Shown: in pieces, positions 45,958 to 54,708 of the stretch
Numbering within the stretch: the stretch's first letter is position 1
Layout: every line of letters starts with the position of its first letter
Origin: DASSUC01 sp035650075
Lineage (GTDB): Bacteria > Actinomycetota > Actinomycetes > Mycobacteriales > Micromonosporaceae
Length of the DNA: 64,000 bases
Assembly (NCBI GenBank): GCA_035650075.1
Contig: DASRII010000319.1
Location: 1-64,000, forward strand
Direction of reading: 5' to 3'
Notes under the pieces: generated by a model
Databases searched by the model: none
What the model was told of the DNA's origin: nothing
The model's input: the letters and a program-made list of their open reading frames with translations, nothing else
Translations under genes and position numbers: made by a program

Positions 45958-46385
45958 AGGATGGTCCACTCGGTCGTGGTGCCCTGACAGCTCAGCCGCA
46001 CCGGACCCGGTACGACGCCCGGGGCGATGAACCGGCCGATCTGGTCGGCATCGACCTCGACCGTGCCGTCACGGTGGTCGACACGAACCCGGGCAGGTCC
46101 GGGCGGTACCAGCTGACCCACCAACCGGATGGTGGGCCCGTCCGGGCTCACCTCGACCTCGATCGTCAGGTCGCCGGCGGCGAAGGTGAGCAGGCGAGGC
46201 TGTCCTCCGCTGCGTATGCCCACCGGCATACCGGCGGTCGCCGAGTCGGCGATCAGCTGGGCCAGTGCCGCGTCCGGGTCGCGCCAGCGCAGTGCCTCGA
46301 GGGCGGCTTCCAGCACAGCCGCCGGTACCGGGTCCGCCCGCGCTGCCACGTCCCTCAACTCCATCCACGTCTCTTCGATAGTCAT
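45954..46385 (-). CDS. Small protein coupled to the ECF sigma factor, function unknown
   Basis: 143 residues. The ATG at 46385 overlaps the sigma-factor stop as ATGA. The N-terminus is helical (MTIEETWMELRDVAARADPVPAAVLEAALEAL cut into two helices), and the rest is a predicted beta sandwich with LTIEVEVSPDGPTIRLVGQL and RVRVDHRDGTVEVDADQIGRF. Position suggests a partner or regulator of the sigma factor, but it has no membrane segment and no zinc motif, so it is not a classic anti-sigma factor. Confidence 0.72.
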   Translation of the reverse strand: MTIEETWMELRDVAARADPVPAAVLEAALEALRWRDPDAALAQLIADSATAGMPVGIRSGGQPRLLTFAAGDLTIEVEVSPDGPTIRLVGQLVPPGPARVRVDHRDGTVEVDADQIGRFIAPGVVPGPVRLSCQGTTTEWTIL

Positions 46386-46927
46386 GGCGTCAGCCTCCGG
46401 CGCAGGGTGTTGAGGCACCGGGCGCGGGTCGGACCGATGCTGCCGACCGGCATGCCGAGGGCGGCGGACGCCTCGGCATACGACGGCGGGGGCTCGGCGA
46501 GCAGGACGCGCAGCAGTTGCTGGCAGGCGCTGGGAAGAGCGCCGAAGGCCTGCCACAGCTGGCTGTCCCGCTCGGTGCGGAGCAGGCGCTGATCCACCGG
46601 CTCACCACTCGCGTCGGGCGGATCCAATTCGGTCGGGTCGATCGCCGGCGCGTCCCGGCCGGCGCGCCGCAGAAGGGCCAGCGCCTCCCTGCGGGCCGTC
46701 GTCGCGAGCCAGGCGCCGAGCCGGTCGGAGTCGCGGATGTCGGCCATGTGCTCGACGAGACGCAGCCACGTCGCCTGGCTGACGTCGGCGGCGTCCGCGG
46801 AGCCGAGGCGGTAGCTGCGCGCGACAGACCAGACAAGGCCGGCGTACCGGTGCACGATCGCCTCCCAGGACCGCTGGTCCCCGCCGCATGCCGCGGTGAG
46901 CAGGGTCGCGTTGTTCGGCTCCGCCAT
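46382..46927 (-). CDS. ECF-type RNA polymerase sigma factor
   Basis: 181 residues from the ATG at 46927. Region 2 (WEAIVHRYAGLVWSVARSYRLGSADAADVSQATWLRLVEHM) and region 4 (LPSACQQLLRVLLAEPPPSYAEASAALGMPVGSIGPTRARCLNTLRRRL) are clear. It sits between a cytoplasmic S8 protease gene and a small coupled gene, opposite a CHAT-protease gene. Such sigma factors of the group with PVGSIGPTRARCL are often free of anti-sigma factors and controlled by proteolysis or partner proteins; this is inference. Confidence 0.92.
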   Translation of the reverse strand: MAEPNNATLLTAACGGDQRSWEAIVHRYAGLVWSVARSYRLGSADAADVSQATWLRLVEHMADIRDSDRLGAWLATTARREALALLRRAGRDAPAIDPTELDPPDASGEPVDQRLLRTERDSQLWQAFGALPSACQQLLRVLLAEPPPSYAEASAALGMPVGSIGPTRARCLNTLRRRLTP

Positions 46928-46979
46928 GTCGACGCACGGTAGCATCGTCGATACCGTCGTGGGATCGGCGCTATGGCGG

Positions 46980-48164
46980 TCATGGCAGACCCGGATAGCC
47001 GCTGTACGAGTGCTCGGCCGCGACCGCCCGGACGTTGTCCAGGGCGGGTAGGGCCGACCCGGTGGCGGCCAGTTCCTCGGCGACGGCGGCGACGACGTAC
47101 GGGGTCGCGAACGACGTGCCGCTCCACTGTGCCCATCCACTGTGGAAAGCCTCGTGGTGGATGTACGTACTCGTGACGTCGGCACCCGGGGCGGCCAGCG
47201 TGACCCAGTCACCGCGGTTGCTCCACGGGCAGACGTCGGTACCGTCGTGCGCCGCCACCGCCACGACCTGCCCGCTCCACGGCTCGCCCGTACCCGCGAA
47301 CGCCGCGGGCCAGAACGTCGGACCGTGCTGGCCGTCGTTGCCGGCGGCGGCGACCACCACGCGGTCCTTGCCGTCGAGCAGCCCGTGCAACGCGTCGCGC
47401 AGCGCCAGCGGCGGCTGGTCGTCCAGCGTGAAACCGCCCAGCGACAGGTTGATCACCCGGTCGCCGCTGACCCGCCCCAGCGCGGCGATCAGATCGGCCT
47501 CGGTGCACACGCCGAACGTATCGAGCACGCGGACGATGCGTACCCGGGCATTGGCGGTCCGGCGCAGAATGACGCCCGCGATGAAGTTGGCGTGCCCGAC
47601 GTCGCCGTCGATGATGCCGTCGTTGTCGACGTCCACATCGGACACGAAGTCGTCGGACTCGGCCGCGTACCGGCCCGTCGGAAGAGGACTGTCCCTCCAC
47701 ACGCCGGTGTCCACGACGGCGACCGCGTTGGCCGTGGCCGCGGGCGTCGCGAGGCTACCGCGCGGCTTGGCGACGGGCAGCGGTGGGCCGAAGGGTCCGC
47801 CATGCTCGATGGGCGCCGACACGAAGACGTGGTTGGGGCTGGCGGCGGACCGCTGATCGCCGGCTGCCTCGGCCCGCCGGCGTACGGTGCGGGCCGCCCG
47901 CGGTACGTCCAGACCGGCCACCCGGTAGCGCCGGATGCCGCTAGGGGCGTCCTCCTCCTCGGCGACGTCGGTCGCCCGGTGGCCCTGCTCACCGAGAACC
48001 TTGCGAGCCAGCCGGTAGTGATCGTCGCGAACCAGCAGCTCGTCGGCGACGTACCAGACCGCTGGCCTGCCCTCGGCCGTGTCAGCCCGTAGCCAGTTCA
48101 GCTCGCGCATGCGGCGGGCCCGTCGCTCGCGCCACTTGGCCAACCGATCTTCCGACACCGACAT
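46980..48164 (-). CDS. S8-family (subtilisin-like) serine protease without signal peptide
   Basis: 394 residues. Catalytic triad D152 (AVVDTGV), H191 (GHANFIAG) and S351 (SGTSFATP), with oxyanion asparagine N276 (AAGNDG). The histidine motif lacks the usual HGT; this variant also occurs in proteases encoded with CHAT proteins. The first 110 residues are a basic, helical N-terminal region that may act as prodomain or partner-binding part. No export signal or membrane span is seen, so a cytosolic protease, possibly activated by cleavage. Fifty-two bases precede the sigma-factor gene. Confidence 0.9.
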   Translation of the reverse strand: MSVSEDRLAKWRERRARRMRELNWLRADTAEGRPAVWYVADELLVRDDHYRLARKVLGEQGHRATDVAEEEDAPSGIRRYRVAGLDVPRAARTVRRRAEAAGDQRSAASPNHVFVSAPIEHGGPFGPPLPVAKPRGSLATPAATANAVAVVDTGVWRDSPLPTGRYAAESDDFVSDVDVDNDGIIDGDVGHANFIAGVILRRTANARVRIVRVLDTFGVCTEADLIAALGRVSGDRVINLSLGGFTLDDQPPLALRDALHGLLDGKDRVVVAAAGNDGQHGPTFWPAAFAGTGEPWSGQVVAVAAHDGTDVCPWSNRGDWVTLAAPGADVTSTYIHHEAFHSGWAQWSGTSFATPYVVAAVAEELAATGSALPALDNVRAVAAEHSYSGYPGLP

Positions 48165-48265
48165 CTCGACTCCTCATCCTCGCTTCGGATATCGAGTAGA
48201 TGGCATTTTCAGGTCACCGATACGACGGATTTCCGACAGTCGGGTGTCGATGGAACGATCGGGCG

Positions 48266-50956
48266 GTGCCCGCCCTGATGCTGGCGCCGGCCCCCGCCAG
48301 CCCGACCGGTGACGTCGACTGGGCTCTCGTGAACGTGATGGCCGACCCGCGCCGGGCCCGTGCGACGGCGGAGGCGGCGCTCGAGGCCGCGCGGCGCCGC
48401 CACGATCCGAACGAGCAGATGCGGGCCGAACGCGTGCTCGGGCTCGCCGCGCGGGAGCTGCACAACGCCGCCCAGGCCGCCGTCCACCTGCGCCGCTCGG
48501 TTCGCATCGGGGAGCTCCACGGGCTCGGCGAGCGGACCGCCGAGTCGCGGATGAGCCTGGCACTCGTGGAGGAGGATCTCGGCCGGCCGCACGCCGCGAT
48601 CCGCGCGATCGACCGGGCCATCGCCGACCTGCGCGGGCTGCCGCTGGCCCGGGCGCGCATGCAGCGGGCGCTCATCCTGCGCCGGCTGGGCCGCGAGACG
48701 GAGGCACTGGCGGGGTACGGTGCCGCGCTGGCCGCGTTCCGCCGCTGGGACGACCGGCTCTGGCAGGCCCGGGCCTTGATGAACCGCGGAGTCCTGCACG
48801 CGCTACGGGGAGCGCTCCGGCACGCCGACGCCGACCTGCGCCGGGCCGAACGGCTCTACGCCGAGCTGGAACTGCCGGCCGCCGTCGCGCACGTGCGGCA
48901 CAACCGCGGCTTCGTCGCCGCGCAGGCCGGCGACGTGTCGCGCGCCCTGACCTGGTACGACCGCGCCGATGAGCAGTTCCGGCGGGACGGCCCGCCGGTG
49001 GCCGCCCTGCTGGACCGGGCCGAGCTGCTCCTGGCGGCGCGGCTGCTGCCGGAGGCGCGGCAGGCCGCTCTCGTCGCGGTCCAGGCCTGTGCGGGTGGCC
49101 GGCTCGGGTCGCTGCTGCCCCAGGCGCGGCTGCTCGTGGCCCGGGCCGCGCTGGCCGCCGGGGATACGCGAGCGGCCGGCCCGTACGCACGGGCCGCGCG
49201 GCGCGAGTTCCGGCGTCAGGGGCGCGGACGCTGGGCGGTACTGGCGGACTACCTCGACTGGCTCGGCACCGGTCGGGCCGGGTTGGCGGCAGCCCGCCGG
49301 ATCGCCCGGTCGCTGGCCGAAGCCGGCTGGGCCGAGGAGGCCGTCGAGGCCCGGCTGCACGCCGTCGAGCTGGCCGGCGCGCTGAACGGGCGGGCAGCGC
49401 GCGGTAGCCGGCGAGCGCGAGGAGCGAGCGGAGCGAGCCCCGCAGCCGCGAGCGAAAGGTCGGCACGGGATGCGGCGGTGGCGGAGCTCGCGGAGGCGGC
49501 GGGGCTGGTGCGTCGGGGACCGGTACGCCTGCGTGTACGAGCCTGGCACGCGACCGCGGTGGTCCGGCTGCACGCCGGTGACCGGCCGGGCGCCAGCCGG
49601 GCGTTGCGGCAAGGGCTGCGGCTACTCGACGAGTACCGAGCGGCGCTGGGCGCGACCGAACTGCGCGTGCACAGCTCGGCCGACGGTCACGACCTCGCCG
49701 TATTGGGACTGCGGCTGGCGGTGGCGGACGGGCGACCGCGCGAGGTCCTGGCCTGGGCCGAACAGTGGCGCGCCGCCACGCTCCGACTGCCGCCGCCACC
49801 GCCGTCGTACGGCGACGCGCTCGCCCGCGACCTGGCCAAGCTCCGGCGGGTACGGGCCGAGCTGGCCGCGGCCGACGGGGAACCTGCCCGGCTTCGCCGG
49901 CTGACCGCGCGCCAACGCGCCCTGGAGGACGCCGTGCGCCGAGCCTCCTGGCGTGCGACCGGCGGTACCGGCGCCCGAACCGCGTCGCCCTCGATCGGCG
50001 CGGTGTGCGCCGGGCTGGGGGATCGGGCGCTGGTGGAGCTCGTCGAGCTGGACGGCGAGCTGCTGGCGCTGGTGGTGGCCGGCGGGCGGGTACGCCAGTA
50101 CCAACTGTCCAGAATGGACACTGTCGAGCCCGAGGTGACCGCCCTGCGGTTCGCGCTGCGCCGGCTCGCCATGGGCTACGGCAGCCGGGCCTCGCTCGAC
50201 GCGGCCGAGCTCGGGGCACGGCACGCGGCGTGCCGGCTGGACGAGCTGCTGCTGATGCCGGTACGGCGGCAGGTCGGCGACCGGCCGTTGGTCATCGTGC
50301 CCACGGGAGCGCTGCACGGCATACCGTGGGCGGTCCTGCCGTCCTGCCGTGGCCGGCCGGTGGTCGTGGCGCCCTCGGCCACCGCGTGGTGGCGGGCCGC
50401 CCGCACATCGGCCACAGTGGACGGTCCGGTCGTGCTGGTAGCCGCGGAGACCCCGCCGCACGCGATGCCGGAGGTGGCCACGATCGCGGCGGGACTGCCG
50501 GAGGCGGTCACGCTCGTCGGCGACCGGGCGCGGGTCGTGGACGTGCTCGGTCATCTCGACGGCGCGGGCGTCGCCCATCTCGCCACGCATGGCGAGTTCC
50601 GGGCGGACAACCCGCTGTTCTCCCACCTGCTCCTGGCGGACGGACCGCTGACCGGGTACGACCTGATGCGCCTGCGCCGGCCGCCCGCGTTGACGGTGCT
50701 GTCCGCGTGCGATGCCGGGCTGTCCGCGGTACATCCCGGAGACGAGCTGATGGGGTTCGCCTCCGCCATGCTCGGGCTCGGCGCCCGAACGCTGGTCGCC
50801 AGCCTCGGCCCGGTCGACGACGAGGCGACCGTGACGCTGATGGTGGACCTGCACCGGCGGCTGTACGCCGGCACGCCACCCGCCGAGGCCCTCGCCGGCG
50901 CTCAGGCGGCGTCGACCGGATCGGTCGTCAACTTCGTGTGCCTCGGTGCCGGCTGA
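48266..50956 (+). CDS. TPR-CHAT protein (caspase-like protease)
   Basis: 896 residues from the GTG at 48266; ATG 48278 is an alternative. About residues 20-560 are TPR-like helical repeats (RAERLYAELE..., ALTWYDRADEQF). The last 260 residues are a CHAT domain: GALHGIPWAVLPS, catalytic His in ATHGEFR (H775) and catalytic Cys in SACDAG (C815). CHAT proteases are caspase relatives used in conflict and cell-death systems. Residues near 375-405 (RGSRRARGASGASPAAASERS) are encoded by a GC-rich repeat. Divergent from the S8 protease gene by 101 bases. Confidence 0.92.
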   Translation: MPALMLAPAPASPTGDVDWALVNVMADPRRARATAEAALEAARRRHDPNEQMRAERVLGLAARELHNAAQAAVHLRRSVRIGELHGLGERTAESRMSLALVEEDLGRPHAAIRAIDRAIADLRGLPLARARMQRALILRRLGRETEALAGYGAALAAFRRWDDRLWQARALMNRGVLHALRGALRHADADLRRAERLYAELELPAAVAHVRHNRGFVAAQAGDVSRALTWYDRADEQFRRDGPPVAALLDRAELLLAARLLPEARQAALVAVQACAGGRLGSLLPQARLLVARAALAAGDTRAAGPYARAARREFRRQGRGRWAVLADYLDWLGTGRAGLAAARRIARSLAEAGWAEEAVEARLHAVELAGALNGRAARGSRRARGASGASPAAASERSARDAAVAELAEAAGLVRRGPVRLRVRAWHATAVVRLHAGDRPGASRALRQGLRLLDEYRAALGATELRVHSSADGHDLAVLGLRLAVADGRPREVLAWAEQWRAATLRLPPPPPSYGDALARDLAKLRRVRAELAAADGEPARLRRLTARQRALEDAVRRASWRATGGTGARTASPSIGAVCAGLGDRALVELVELDGELLALVVAGGRVRQYQLSRMDTVEPEVTALRFALRRLAMGYGSRASLDAAELGARHAACRLDELLLMPVRRQVGDRPLVIVPTGALHGIPWAVLPSCRGRPVVVAPSATAWWRAARTSATVDGPVVLVAAETPPHAMPEVATIAAGLPEAVTLVGDRARVVDVLGHLDGAGVAHLATHGEFRADNPLFSHLLLADGPLTGYDLMRLRRPPALTVLSACDAGLSAVHPGDELMGFASAMLGLGARTLVASLGPVDDEATVTLMVDLHRRLYAGTPPAEALAGAQAASTGSVVNFVCLGAG
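49402..49463 (+). repeat. In-frame GC-rich repeat within the CHAT gene
   Basis: GCGAGGAGCGAGCGGAGCGAG with flanks (core 49410-49457) is the reverse-complement form of the CGCTCGCTCCGCTCGCTCC repeats found between genes in actinomycetes. It adds about 20 residues of Arg/Ser/Gly/Ala low complexity to the linker between TPR blocks without shifting the frame. Confidence 0.65.
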
Positions 50957-51032
50957 CCGTCGTCGATCTGACAGGCGTGACGCGTATCACGACCCTCGGC
51001 ACGCTGCTCTCCCGGACGTCCGTCCCCCTTCC

Positions 51033-51099
51033 CCGTCGATCTAGGACTTGTGCACATGGTTCGATCTCCAAACCACGTGCACGAGTCCTAGATCGACGG
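51033..51099. terminator. 29-bp palindrome after the CHAT gene
   Basis: 51033-51061 (starting CCGTCGATCTAGGACT) pairs with 51071-51099, with only two G-U wobbles, around a nine-base loop. It lies 77 bases after the CHAT stop and 46 bases before the PASTA-protein start on the same strand. It is likely to end the CHAT transcript. It is one of the family with copies at 2713, 8091 and 11432. Confidence 0.75.
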
Positions 51100-51144
51100 A
51101 GAGAGAGGGGGGAGGTGTCTTCACTCCAGGAGAGGAGTAGCGAC

Positions 51145-52158
51145 ATGTCAACCGATTGGGTGGTCACGACCGCAGCCGAGCGCATCGGGCTCGACGCGCA
51201 AAAGCGGGGCGAGGCCACGTTCACGGTCACGAATCCGAACGGGCGAGCCGACCAGGCCGTCTTCGACGTCGTGCCGGGCAACGGCGCGGATCCCACGTGG
51301 TTCACCGTGGATGAGCCGCAGCGGCTGGTACGCGGTAACGCGTCGGTCGCGTACCTGCTGAAGGTCGCCGTGGCGCCGGGTGCGCCCGCCGGTGCGTATC
51401 CGATCCAGGGACGGGTGTACTCGGCGAATTCGGCGCCGGAGGAGAGCTCAGTCCTCAGTGGACGGGTGATGCTGGACGTCGAGCCCGAGCCCGAGCCGGT
51501 ACGGCGGCGGATCCCGTGGTGGGTCGTTGCCGTTGCCGCGCTCGTCGCGATGGTGCTCGGCGTCGTCGGCTGGCTCGCCCTGACGCCCGACCCCGTGCCG
51601 TTGGCTACCGTTCCGGACCTGCTCGGGAAGACCGAGGCACAGGCCGTCGACGCTCTGCGCCGAGCGGGCCTGACGGCGGGCCGGGTCACTCACCGGCACA
51701 ACCCCGCGAAGAACGACGCCGTGCTGACCCAGTCCGTGCAGGACGGCAACGCCGTCGCCCCGGGCACGCCGGTGGACTTCGAGGTGTCGGTGGCGCTGGC
51801 CGCGCCGACTCCGGCCACCCCCGCGAACGAGGCGAGATTCGCGCGTAATGCTGCCCCGCCGCTGACCTGGAAGCAGTCCCAGCCGTTCGTCACCATGTGG
51901 ACGGTGTCCATCAGCGAGGAGTACTGCATCCTCAGGATCGGCGTCCCTGCTCCGGTGTGCGCCTGGATGCTGGTTGACGAACAGGCCACGAGTTCGCCGC
52001 TTGTGGACAAGCCCCAGCTGGCGTTTCTCTTCCCCGTCTCCGGTGTCTTTCCCGGGTTGTTCCACTCCGGACGGGTGCAGTGGACGGTGGTCGCCATCGA
52101 CGACTTCGGCAACAAGGGTCCGTCCAGCGCCGCGGCCACCTACCAGATCAATCCCTGA
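51145..52158 (+). CDS. Membrane protein with PASTA domain and Ig-like region
   Basis: 337 residues from the ATG at 51145, preceded by AGGAG. An N-terminal beta-sandwich domain of about 115 residues (AERIGLDAQKRGEATFTVTNPNGRADQAVFDV) is cytoplasmic by topology; then one membrane span (WWVVAVAALVAMVLGVVGWLAL), a PASTA domain (VPDLLGKTEAQAVDALRRAGLTAG) and a beta-rich C-terminus. PASTA domains bind peptidoglycan fragments or help signalling complexes. Similar N-terminal sandwich domains accompany CHAT/S8 genes, so this may be the module's membrane component. Inference only. Confidence 0.8.
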   Translation: MSTDWVVTTAAERIGLDAQKRGEATFTVTNPNGRADQAVFDVVPGNGADPTWFTVDEPQRLVRGNASVAYLLKVAVAPGAPAGAYPIQGRVYSANSAPEESSVLSGRVMLDVEPEPEPVRRRIPWWVVAVAALVAMVLGVVGWLALTPDPVPLATVPDLLGKTEAQAVDALRRAGLTAGRVTHRHNPAKNDAVLTQSVQDGNAVAPGTPVDFEVSVALAAPTPATPANEARFARNAAPPLTWKQSQPFVTMWTVSISEEYCILRIGVPAPVCAWMLVDEQATSSPLVDKPQLAFLFPVSGVFPGLFHSGRVQWTVVAIDDFGNKGPSSAAATYQINP

Positions 52159-52531
52159 GAGCCGATGGGCCGAGCGTCCGCGCACCAAGGTCCACGACCC
52201 GGCCCTTCAGCGCCCGGTCGGCGGTGACCACAATGGACGCTCGGCCCTCGCCGCCCTCGGCAACCAGCAGATCGACGATCGCGTCGTCTCCGGAGCTGGG
52301 CGCGGGCACCACGCGTACCCCCGGCACGCTGACCACGTCCCGGGCCTTGCCCTCGACGACCAGCACCACCTCGACGGGCGGGTCGACGGTCGGCAGGCCG
52401 GCCTCCGCGACGCGCACCAGCGCGTCGCGGAGACGTTCGGTCGCACCGGCCCGGTCCCGCCACCACCCGTCCGGTACCGAGCCCACCACGTTGGCGGCGT
52501 CGACGACGAGCAGGGTAGGGCGGTCCGGCAC
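52148..52531 (-). CDS. NYN/PIN-like ribonuclease domain protein
   Basis: 127 residues. Starts RPTLLVVDAANVVGSVPDGW, the NYN/PIN opening with the first metal-binding aspartate; later SSGDDAIVDLLVAEG carries the acidic pair and VVTADRALKGRVVDLG the last aspartate. Resembles the YacP/NYN group of small RNases. Overlaps the convergent PASTA gene by 11 bases. Confidence 0.8.
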   Translation of the reverse strand: MPDRPTLLVVDAANVVGSVPDGWWRDRAGATERLRDALVRVAEAGLPTVDPPVEVVLVVEGKARDVVSVPGVRVVPAPSSGDDAIVDLLVAEGGEGRASIVVTADRALKGRVVDLGARTLGPSALRD

Positions 52532-52582
52532 GACCGCCAGCCTAAGGCTTGGTCGCCGTCACCGTGGCCGGCGCGAGGCACA

Positions 52583-54106
52583 TCACCCACCCCGAACTAT
52601 TCGCAGGGCAAGGAAGAAGTCGACCCGGTCGGCGAAACTGTTCAGGTCCCGACCGGTCAGCTCCTCGATGCGCCCGATGCGGTACCGCAACGTGTTCACG
52701 TGCACGTGCAGTCCCTGGGCGCACCGGGTCCACGAACCGGAGCAGCCGAGGAACTCCTCGAGCGTGTGTACGAGGTCCGCGCCGTGCGTGCGGTCGTACT
52801 CCTCGAGCGGACCGAGCAACCGGTCGCGGAACGTCCGCCGGGCGGCGGCCGGCACGCCGGCCAGCAGCAGCAGGTGCGACGCGAGGTCGGCGGACGGTAC
52901 GACGACCGCCGGTGCCGGCTGCGCGACGGCGTACCCGTGGGCGTGCCGCGCCTCGTCGAGCGCGCCGCGGAGCGCGCCCGCATTCACGGCTGGGTCGCTG
53001 ACCCCGACCGCCAGCCGGCCTCGCGGACCGAGTCCCGCCTCCAGCACGCGTACCCGGTCCGCCAAGTCCTCCGCCACCGCGGCCGGCACAACCGCCGCGA
53101 CCTCGTCACCGAGCCGGCCGACCGCCGCGACGGAGTAGGGCGGGCGGGCCAGTTCTTCGACGACCGCGACCGCCAGCTCGGGCGGCCCGCTCACCGTCGC
53201 CACGATGGCGCGCAGCGGCGAATCCGGCTCGAGGCCGCAGGCGACCAACCGGCTCTCCACCTCGGCATCGTCCACTGTGGATGACAGCGATCGCAGAAGG
53301 TGTTCGGCCAGCCGCCGCTCCACCCGCCGCGCCTCGTCGAGCTGCGCGCGTTCCAGCGCGGCCAGTGCGACCAGCTCCTCGACCGCCTCCGGCAGCGGGT
53401 CCGCACCGGCGGTCTCCTCGACCGCCAGGAACCAGCCGGCCAGCCGGTGCTCGGGCCGACCACCCGCCGACAGCACGGTGAACCGCCGCCGCCGGCCGAG
53501 CGCCGCGTGGTGGGGCAGCCGGTCCGCGGTCAGGAAGGCACGAGCCAGGAGGGTACGGTCGTCGCCGGCCAGCTCGTCGACGCCGGCCACGAGCCGACCC
53601 GTGGCGGCCAGCACCCAGCACGCCATGCCCAGTTCGGACGCGACCCGCGGCAGCAGGTCGGCCAGCCGGTCGCCGCCGGCCATCGCCGCGATCAGGTCGC
53701 GGTGCCGGCCGAGCACGGTCGCGAGACCGCTGGCGCGTTCGGCGCCGACCTCGTCGGTGATGGTCCGGAACGACACCTCGACGGGTACCTCGAACAGCGG
53801 CAGCGAGTGCCGCTCGCATGCCGCGACGAGGTCGGCCGGGACCGAACCCAGCGCGGCGTCTCCCGCGCCGAGCGCCGAGACCTCGGCGGCCGCCAGCGCG
53901 GCGACGAACCGTTCGGAGTCGGCGGGGGTACGCCGCCACATCAGTCCCGTCAGCACCAGCTCGCCGCCGGTCAGGTAGCGGCCCGGGTCGAGCAGGTCGG
54001 TCGTGAACACGCGCCGGATCGGGCGGTCGAGATGCTCATCGCCCGCCAGCAACCGCAACCCCAGCGTGGGTCGGTCGAGCATGTCGCGCAGGCGCATCCG
54101 GTCCAC
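52583..54106 (-). CDS. pucR: PucR-family transcriptional regulator of purine catabolism
   Basis: 507 residues. N-terminal PucR domain (MRLRDMLDRPTLGLRLLAGDEHLDRPIRRVFTTDL in parts), a central GGDEF-like/GAF-like part, and the C-terminal HTH_30 helix (CAQGLHVHVNTLRYRIGRIEELTG). Bacillus PucR responds to allantoin and controls purine catabolism. It is divergent from the uraD-led operon, 104 bases away, with an inverted repeat between. Start ATG at 54106, or 54097. Confidence 0.9.
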   Translation of the reverse strand: MDRMRLRDMLDRPTLGLRLLAGDEHLDRPIRRVFTTDLLDPGRYLTGGELVLTGLMWRRTPADSERFVAALAAAEVSALGAGDAALGSVPADLVAACERHSLPLFEVPVEVSFRTITDEVGAERASGLATVLGRHRDLIAAMAGGDRLADLLPRVASELGMACWVLAATGRLVAGVDELAGDDRTLLARAFLTADRLPHHAALGRRRRFTVLSAGGRPEHRLAGWFLAVEETAGADPLPEAVEELVALAALERAQLDEARRVERRLAEHLLRSLSSTVDDAEVESRLVACGLEPDSPLRAIVATVSGPPELAVAVVEELARPPYSVAAVGRLGDEVAAVVPAAVAEDLADRVRVLEAGLGPRGRLAVGVSDPAVNAGALRGALDEARHAHGYAVAQPAPAVVVPSADLASHLLLLAGVPAAARRTFRDRLLGPLEEYDRTHGADLVHTLEEFLGCSGSWTRCAQGLHVHVNTLRYRIGRIEELTGRDLNSFADRVDFFLALRIVRGG

Positions 54107-54122
54107 TCCGCCCGTTTGTAGG

Positions 54123-54137
54123 ATCCTCCAAAAGGAT
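54123..54137. promoter_or_regulatory. Candidate PucR operator
   Basis: ATCCT-CCAAA-AGGAT, a perfect five-base inverted repeat with five-base spacer, stands 17 bases from the pucR start and about 75 from uraD. Extended by TAGG on the left and AC on the right it is the most symmetric element in this region. Symmetry and position are the only evidence. Confidence 0.45.
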
Positions 54138-54210
54138 ACGTGTCGAGCCCGCCCGGTTTCGGTGCGCGTGCCGCTACACCGCGAAGAGCGACGACTGGTC
54201 TACTGCGGTA

Positions 54211-54708
54211 GTGGCCGGCCTGGACTGGTTCAACTCACTCGCGCCCGAGGAAGCCGAACGGGAGCTGCTCGCGTGCTGCGCCTCCCACGCGTGGGCGCGC
54301 CGGGTCGCGGGCGGTCGCCCGTACCCGGACATCCAGTCCCTTGTGGACACGGGCGGCGCGGCCGTCGAGAGCCTGCCTTGGGCGGACGTCGAGCAGGCCC
54401 TGTCTGCCCACCCGCGGATCGGCGACCGGCTGGCGGGCGCCGGCCGCGACGCGGTCTGGTCGCGCCGGGAGCAGGCCGGCGTGGCGAAGGCGAACGACCG
54501 GCTGCTCGACGCGCTGGCCGAGGCCAATCGGGAGTACGAGGAACGCTTCGGTCACGTCTTCCTCATCTATGCCAGCGGGAACACCGCCCGGGGGATGCTG
54601 GCCGCGGCCCGCGAGCGGCTCACTCACGACGAGGCGACCGAACAGGACGTCGTTCGCGGCGAACTTGGCAAGATAACCCGGCTGCGGCTGGAAAGGTTGC
54701 TGGCATGA
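54211..54708 (+). CDS. uraD: 2-oxo-4-hydroxy-4-carboxy-5-ureidoimidazoline decarboxylase
   Basis: 165 residues from the GTG at 54211. Third step of urate breakdown: OHCU to S-allantoin. Catalytic helix with histidine in ALSAHPRIGDRLAG (H68 region), the EQAGV segment and FLIYASGNTARGMLAAARERL match OHCU decarboxylases. First gene of the operon; its stop overlaps uraH (ATGA). Confidence 0.93.
   Translation: MAGLDWFNSLAPEEAERELLACCASHAWARRVAGGRPYPDIQSLVDTGGAAVESLPWADVEQALSAHPRIGDRLAGAGRDAVWSRREQAGVAKANDRLLDALAEANREYEERFGHVFLIYASGNTARGMLAAARERLTHDEATEQDVVRGELGKITRLRLERLLA

Noticed and set aside
52011..52020. DnaA box (TTGTGGACAA) and possible oriC
   Set aside because: A single perfect box inside a coding region, with no dnaA, dnaN or AT-rich cluster; explained by the iterated TGTGGA-containing motif.
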